Source: Capronia americana (Eukaryota > Ascomycota > Eurotiomycetes > Chaetothyriales > Herpotrichiellaceae). From it: a stretch of DNA of 64,000 nucleotides. The stretch is from assembly GCA_016110215.1 (NCBI GenBank), contig JADWQD010000007.1:124001-188000 (forward strand). The letters are read 5' to 3'. Shown one piece after another: positions 57,871 to 64,000 of the stretch. Every line of letters begins with the position of its first letter. Within the stretch, counting starts at the first letter, position 1. The notes beneath the pieces are model-generated. The model did not search any database. It was not told where the DNA came from and saw only the letters and a program-made list of their open reading frames with translations. A program made the position numbers and the translations under genes.

Positions 57871-60193
57871 ATGTTGGGTGCGCAGGAGGCTCTGCTGCCC
57901 GTGCTCCTCGGGCTGCAGCTGATCAGCACTGCTCGTGCGGAGGCCATATGGCCCTCTCCGGCCTATGATGAACTCGAGGACCTTATGTTTCTGACTTCTG
58001 GGTACGGCAACCGAAACTTCATGACACCCTTGGTCCCATGTACTTTCGCTCCGAACCCGGGCCATTCGGTAGCAGGAGGATTTCTAAGAACCGCCTTCCA
58101 CGACATGGCGGGAGCGGACGTAGGTGCAGGGACTGACGGCTTGGACGCCTCGATTGGCTTTGAACTCGACGGCAGTGTCTTCATCGAGAACACCGGACCG
58201 GCCTTCAACAATACCCTCTCCTTTATCTCAAGATTCTACAGCCCTCGAGCTTCCATGTCCGATCTTCTTGCCTTAGCAACTTACGCCTCCGTACGAGCCT
58301 GCGGTGGCCCGTCCGTGCCACTGAGAGCTGGCCGTATCGATGCCACAAAGGCCGGGGTGCCGGGTGTTCCTGATCCAAAGGACAGCGTTACCAAACTCAC
58401 CACCGATTTCGCCCGAATGGGCTTGACTGCGACAGAAGGTATCCAGCTCGTTGCCTGCGGCCACACTCTTGGAGGAGTGCATTCTGCAGAACATCCTACT
58501 TTTGTGCTTCCCAATTCGACCACGCTCGGGGTCAAGGACTTTGATGCCACGAACAACACGTTCGATCATTCGGTCGTCACACAGTATCTGGACGGCACCA
58601 CCCAGAATCCTCTCGTTGTGGGCCCCGATGTCGATGCCCGATCTGATCTCCGGGTGTTCGATATGGATGGCAACCAAACTGTCTCCGCCATGGCAGATCA
58701 GACCTCATATGCCAATACCTGCGCCACGATTCTCGCCAAAATGATAGACACCGTCCCTGCATCGGTCAGGTTGACTGATGTGATCACGGCGTATCCTGTC
58801 AAACCTGCCGACCTTCAACTTACCGTGGCTGCTGGCGGTGATAAGCTCGTGTTCTCCGGGGCAATTCGCGTCTGGACCAACCGGGTGTCAAAGTCATCGA
58901 TTTCAAGCCTGAAGCTTGTCTACAAGGACAGATTTGGAGCCGGCGTGGGCAACATTGACGCATCTGTACCAATTGGTGACTCAGCCGGATTTGATGATTC
59001 GTTCACCGTGAGACAATCTCATTAGCTACGCCATCAAATTCCTCGCTGACGCCCTCTAGTTCTATGGCTTCAATACTACAATTGCTGCCAATACCTCCAT
59101 CTCATCTTTCGTGGTGGTCGCCACTCTAACTTCAGGCAGCACTACGACTTATGATAACAGTGGCAAGGGCTTCAAGGTCCAGGATAAAATACTTGCTCAG
59201 AACTCATACTCAAGTATTACCGCCCCAGATGCGTCAGGGAACCAGCAAGCAAGCATCGTCGCCGCTGTAAGTTGATCTTTCGCTTTTCCAACAAATCTAA
59301 CGCGCATCCAGGTGCGGTCAGGACTTGCCGGCGATATTAATATCACGGTGAACATCATCAATAAAATGGGTGTCAACAATCTGCCGACTATCTCGAAACG
59401 CCCTGTTGTCATGACCAAAGTCTGCGACTCTTCTTACTATTCTTTCTACTCTGCTACTTTTGACGTACCAAGCGCCGCTGTCAACGGCACAAAGTACGAT
59501 TTGAGCGTCGCAGATGCCTCGGACAGTTTCAAGAGCTTTCTCGGGTTACAGGCAAAGGGAGCCGACTTGCCATGTGGCGGTAGCTCCAGCTCTACCACGA
59601 CGACATCTTCCACCGGCGGCATGCCATCTAAGAGTACCGCGACTTCGACGCCCTCGACAGGTTCTACCTCCTGGAGCAAGTCCGTGAAGCCGGCAAGCAC
59701 CACGTCGTCGTCCACGGCGGAGTCTGCCTACTACACCACTACTGTCGTCACGTCCTACGAAACGTACTGCCCATTCGCCACCCAGTTTAATCAAAATGGC
59801 AAGACCTACACCGTTACTTCGGAGACGATGCTGACCATCACTGACTGTCCTTGCACCATTACAATCCCGGGGGCCTCCGGCGAGCATAAACACCCTGCCA
59901 CAAGCGAAAGCACTTCCGTGAAGACGAGTTCTCCAAGCGGGGTGACATCGTCTGCGCGTGAAGACAGTTTTGGTCACGATGGTCTCGGTGCTGGTGCTTC
60001 TAGCAGAGTGGACTCGGCTCCTGTGGAGGCTGTCAGTGCTAACACATCAGGAAGCTCTTCTGCGTTGACAAGTCAATCGAGCACGGCAATTGCACCAACC
60101 GTCGTCACATTCACCGGTGGAGCAAGTAAATTTGGGGACAGTGTTTTCCTGACATTCTTGGGCGTCTCCCTGGCTGCGATGTTCTTGGCGTAA
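57871..60193 (+). CDS. GPI-anchored heme peroxidase, class II-like
   Basis: Three exons: 57871-59007, 59060-59266 and 59312-60193, with introns of 52 and 45 bp, giving 741 residues. A signal peptide (LLPVLLGLQLISTARA) is followed by the peroxidase fold: distal Arg and His in FLRTAFHDMAGADV, ACGGPSVPLRAGRID, and proximal His in VACGHTLGGVHS (about residues 70-205). A beta-rich region follows, then a Thr/Ser-rich stalk with a YCPFATQF..NGKTYTVTSETMLTITDCPCTI module seen in fungal wall proteins. The hydrophobic end VFLTFLGVSLAAMFLA after a small-residue site is a GPI signal. It should oxidise phenolic or similar substrates with H2O2 at the wall. Its place in a copper/iron surface gene group and its three promoter sites suggest metal control. 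Confidence 0.9.
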
Positions 60194-62661
60194 TGCCCTT
60201 GACCCATCAGACGGAAGGACGGAACAGTCTGGAAAACAACCATGCCCAAGTATTCTCTTGGGTCTCTAGCATCGTTGCAGCTGCTTTGCGGCAAAGATTT
60301 GTGTGAATGCCATCAATGCGCCCGTGTGTGGCTGCAATTAACTTCTGTTTGCAGGACCTCTTTTCCCGGATACAACTTGGAACTGTCCTTGGTTTAGATA
60401 CGAACATATATTAATTGACTGAATGATCTCAAGGCTTCCACGGCAGACACGGAACCATTGCTTCTCCAACTTTATGTAGACACTCCTTACAATACGAAGC
60501 CCCTGAAGGCACGTTAGTCGGTACGATAGACCGCGCACGAACGAGTCTCCGCGAAAAACGATCGGGCCCGAAGCCAGCCAGCCAGCCAGCCTCCCTCAGA
60601 ATTCGCGCCACCGCAACATCAAGAATCAAAACCCGAAGTGATGCTTTCGAGACAGGCAGGGTTAAGGGACGAGATCCTGCTCTTTCGGCCCGCCATGCCT
60701 ATTTTCCTTCGTGGTGCTCTTGAGCAAGTACTGATCCGACTAACCACACGCCTGGCTCTGGTGGTTCATCCAGCCCAGTACTTTATAGTGTGGACTATCA
60801 CAAAACTGGAGTCATCGTCACCAATTATAGTTCTCTCGGGGGCTGCGAACTTACACAAGGTGAGCGCATTATAAAGTGTCCCGACGCTGGTCGGAACAAA
60901 ATGGCATCAAAATCGGCCAGAGGTTACCAGACCTCAGCTTAACTTGCTCATTATGCAAGTCCTTCCCGCGTACCTTCAATGCAGATTAACTTGCTCATTT
61001 CTGTGCCTTGAAAGAACCCCAACATGTGTCTCCCCATCGCCCAGCGGGCATGGTTTGGACGGCGCGATAAAGGGCCGTCTAACTCAAGTGAGCACCGCTG
61101 GACCCGCTGTTGTTATCTGACCAGATGGCCTTGGCACTCTCAGGAGGGGTTAGGTCCCTAGGCGTTCATTTCGGAGCTAATGCCGAGTACACCAGGGTGC
61201 GATCTCTGCAAGCTACGGTTCTATTAGAGAGTCTCCGGTGGCTGTACACTACTCCATAGTATATATCCAAAAGGGGTACGATAGTAGGAGAGTAAGTCAT
61301 TACACGTCCCGTGGACGCCGATGATTAGCCGCTCTTGCCGTTGATGTCGAGGAGGAGCAAAGTGGACCTCGCCACGTGACCTTTTAACCCCCGACGAGGC
61401 TGGCTTCTCCTTACCGGCGGACCCTTCTGGCACCCTCTTTCTGTCGGTTCGGAACACATCCATCAGAACCGTGCTTGATGACCCAGTGTCGACGAAGAGC
61501 AGGACTTCAAGCTCCTGGAGATGTGTTTACCAAGAGTAAAACATCAACTTCAAGTTCAAACGTCAAATTTCGTCTTAAGAGGCCCTGTGGAAACGATAAC
61601 GCTGCTCAGGGCTGGCCTTTGAATTCAAGCCCGAGGTGTTGCTGTGATAAGTGTTGGTCAATGATTAGACTTGACGCTGCAGCATGTGCCTCGTTCGACA
61701 GATATGCAGTCGGCAGGCCTTCTGCTGCTCCACCGGAAACCTGTTCTGGACTACGACCCTCGCCCGACGGAGCATCCTCATGCCATTACCCAAGTGGCAT
61801 TTTCCTAAGTCGGGACTGTGGGCATGGGGGAGCTAGCCTAGTTTTCTGCCCCGGATGGAATTTTGCGTGTGGACAGAACCCGAGCGCCCGGAAGATCTTG
61901 GCTGTATTTAATGCATCTGCAGATTGTAGGTCGGACAGTCCTCGAAACACAAACCTGTATACTAATTCAATGTTGTTGGTTAGAAGCGGTGAATCTAGAG
62001 TTCCTGGGAATGGCAAGGTCCTCAGGGACTTGTGCCTGACGGGGGGGCATAGCAAGAATGTGGTTTGCTCCACCCATCGGTAAGCCTTGGCATGTTCCCG
62101 TAGAGAGGGGACGTGACCCTCTGCCACTCCTGGTTGGTGTCTTGCAATTACCATTATCGTTGACGTGACTAGCACGCGAGCATCTAGACTTTGGGGTCGA
62201 GTGGCCCAAGAGAGCGTCTTCTACTAGCTCTGGCCAAGACGCCAGCGAGCTGCCTCTGCCGCCAAGAACTTGCTCGTGGGCGATGAAGCATCGGGAGGAC
62301 TCGCTGTGCGTGAGACCCCATTGATACAGATAATACCGCTCTGTTCATTGGCCGGTAGGATGGACCGAGACGGTTTGGAATGGCCTCGATTGTTCATTGA
62401 CGGTGAACATGGCACTCACAAATATATTGGAGTGCTTCCCTCGCCACCAAGTTCTTCCCAAGGCTTGTTACTCCCTCACAGACGCATCACCTGCCTCCAT
62501 TTCGATCCCATCCTGCTTGAAGCGGAATCGAATCTTTGATCGTATCGTCGTCCGAGGTCTGTTAGAAGCTCACATTGAGGAGGGCAAGCGTATCCTTTGA
62601 TACTGCCCGTTTCGGCGAAATCCAAGACAACAATTACAGGATTCAAAAGAGATTCAGCAAC
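60194..62661. promoter_or_regulatory. Large spacer upstream of the second reductase
   Basis: Nearly 2.5 kb with CTTGCTCA-type sites at 60721, 60943 and 60990. A plus-strand open frame (61478-62083, about 200 codons) has no recognisable domain. The sequence around 61090-61440 is GC-richer. No tRNA or transposon is seen. Confidence 0.5.
60721..60997. promoter_or_regulatory. Three copper-response-element-like sites
   Basis: TGAGCAAG is at 60721-60728, and CTTGCTCA at 60943-60950 and 60990-60997. The last two lie inside identical 14-base blocks TTAACTTGCTCATT, 47 bp apart, which is longer than the core and suggests a duplicated operator. They are 1.7 kb before the second reductase start and 0.5-0.8 kb after the peroxidase stop. 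Confidence 0.5.
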
Positions 62662-64000
62662 ATGACCCGCTGTCTAGAGGGCGCACTCGCCATGTGTGGC
62701 TTCTTCCTGGTTGTTCGGGCCATGACGTCTTCTGGACAAGACGGCCACGGCCTCATCGGCTACGGCATCCAAATGTACTTCCCTGTCTGCGCCACTGCAT
62801 GTCGCGATATTCTATCTGGAAGTCAGCTGAACTGTTCCGAGACCATGGAGGCCGACGACATGGGAGGCATGGACATGGGCGGCGGCGGCGACTATATGAC
62901 TTCGCCCGATTGTTACGCCACCGACGACTCCTTCCTCCAGTCTGTGGCCTGGTGCATCCGGCAGCGGTGTTATGTCGACCCTGAACGGCCGGACGATTTA
63001 CCTGTGTGGCAGGTCGAACGGTGGTGGCTCGACTCCATTCCCGGCCGACTCAAGGTACAGCCTGAGCCCAAGGAGACGTATCAGCAAGCCTTGGCCAAGG
63101 TAACGACGCCGCCAACCAAAGTGCTAGTCACGGGTGAGCCGCTGAACCAGACCATGCTGGTTTCTGATGACGACTACTGGCCGGACCGAAATGCAGACAG
63201 CATCTTCGAAGTGGCAGAAGTCACTCACGAGCGTTATGGGTAAGTCTGGAAGAGGCAGCGATATTTGGGCGTGCCGGCTAATCTGTTATGCAGCCTCGTC
63301 GTCTTCTTATCCGGCGTGGTCATTCCCGTTGGCTTTTCGCTATTGCGCTTTATTCCGCTCCCGAAGACCTGGTTGACGCTCTTCAACGCTTGGGTCATCG
63401 ATCCCCCAGCCATCGGCCAACATCATAAAGTCCCTATCTTATGGGGTCTGACGAACATGCCGACTCGGGGCCAAGCACTCTTCATCGCCTACCTGACCAT
63501 CATCAACATCGTTCTCTGCGCTGCTGGCTACTCGTCGAGACAGCCGAACTCGTGGTTCCCTGACGGCACCAGCCAGGAGATCCTGACGTACGTCACCAAT
63601 CGCATGGGTGTCCTCAGCTTCGCCAACGTGCCGCTACTCATCCTGTACGCTGGCCGGAACAGCGTGCTGTTGTGGTTGACAGATTGGAGCTACGAGACAT
63701 TCCTGCTGCTCCACCGTTATGTTGCTGCCATTGCCACGCTGCAGGCTGTCCTGCACTCTGCCATTTATCTGCAGATATATTCCGCTGATGGAACGCACGG
63801 CAGCGAGAGCAAACTTCCCTATTGGTACTGGGGCGCGATTGCGACGATTGGCATGTCCATCCTGCTCCCGACGTCGATCTTGCCCCTGCGAAAAATGGTG
63901 TATGAAGCTTTCTTGCTGTGGCATGTGGCCATCTCGGTGTTGGTGGTTGCAGGTTGCTACTTACACATCTATTACCGCTTCGAGCATCAATGGGGCTACG
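62662..64000 (+). CDS. Second ferric/cupric reductase (FRE family), truncated by the window edge
   Basis: Exon 1 is 62662-63239 and exon 2 starts at 63294 and is open to the last base, so about 428 residues are visible. The start is ATG 62662, before a hydrophobic stretch, AMCGFFLVVRAM. The external N domain has paired Cys (CATACRDIL, SDPDC-like YMTSPDCYAT, WCIRQRCY) and a Met-rich MGGMDMGGGGDYM motif that resembles Cu(I)-binding Ctr tails. Membrane spans then include the heme His pairs FLLLHRYVAAIATLQAVLH and FLLWHVAISVLVVAGCYLH. The FAD and NADPH domains lie beyond the window. It should reduce extracellular Fe(III) or Cu(II) and, unlike the first reductase, shows no break in the visible part. 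Confidence 0.92.

Noticed and set aside
61478..62083. About 200-codon plus-strand frame upstream of the second reductase
   Set aside because: No domain, signal or splice pattern; composition is like the surrounding spacer.

Overview
The window looks like nuclear DNA of a filamentous ascomycete (Pezizomycotina). Genes are separated by 0.2-2.5 kb spacers, introns are short (about 45-105 bp) with GTRNGT-type donors and YAG acceptors, and the gene set is typical of that group (ERMES subunit Mdm34, coronin, UapA-type purine permease, WD40-M20 Dug2, GPI-anchored wall proteins). I cannot fix the order from sequence alone; a eurotiomycete is plausible. I see no rRNA, convincing tRNA, intact transposon or CRISPR. 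I rebuilt 24 protein-coding genes, most with exon borders; the last runs off the right edge.

Layout: 0-2 kb holds no supportable gene. 2-21 kb carries mostly housekeeping genes: a GH15 glycoside hydrolase, an SLC35-type transporter, a large membrane-anchored coiled-coil protein whose 3' end lies inside a decaying tandem repeat, a CNNM/Mam3-type protein, the mitochondrial BCKDH E1-beta subunit, a threonine-type asparaginase-like hydrolase and the glutathione-degradation peptidase Dug2. 21.5-26.3 kb holds a divergent homogentisate-dioxygenase-like gene facing a small ABM/dimeric-barrel gene, then a secreted PLC-like TIM-barrel protein. 27.6-31.8 kb holds a CCDC47-family ER protein and Mdm34. 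33-44 kb is transport and nutrient use: sugar transporter, uric acid/xanthine permease with GATA sites, DHA1 drug transporter, TauD-type dioxygenase. 44.4-48 kb holds coronin and an unrecognised mucin-like membrane protein.

The most interesting part is 49.2-64 kb. Six consecutive recognisable genes are two Ctr copper transporters, two ferric/cupric reductases, a two-domain fasciclin surface protein and a GPI-anchored heme peroxidase. Their spacers contain at least eleven copies of CTTGCTCA, TTTGCTCA or TGTGCTCA, which match copper-response elements of Mac1/Cuf1-type regulators, plus an array of CCAAT boxes between the second Ctr and the first reductase. I infer a copper-starvation-responsive surface locus in which reductases make Cu(I)/Fe(II), Ctr proteins import Cu(I), and the fasciclin and peroxidase proteins act at the wall. 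Two members look damaged: the first Ctr lacks most of its third membrane segment, and the first reductase has an apparent one-base frameshift.
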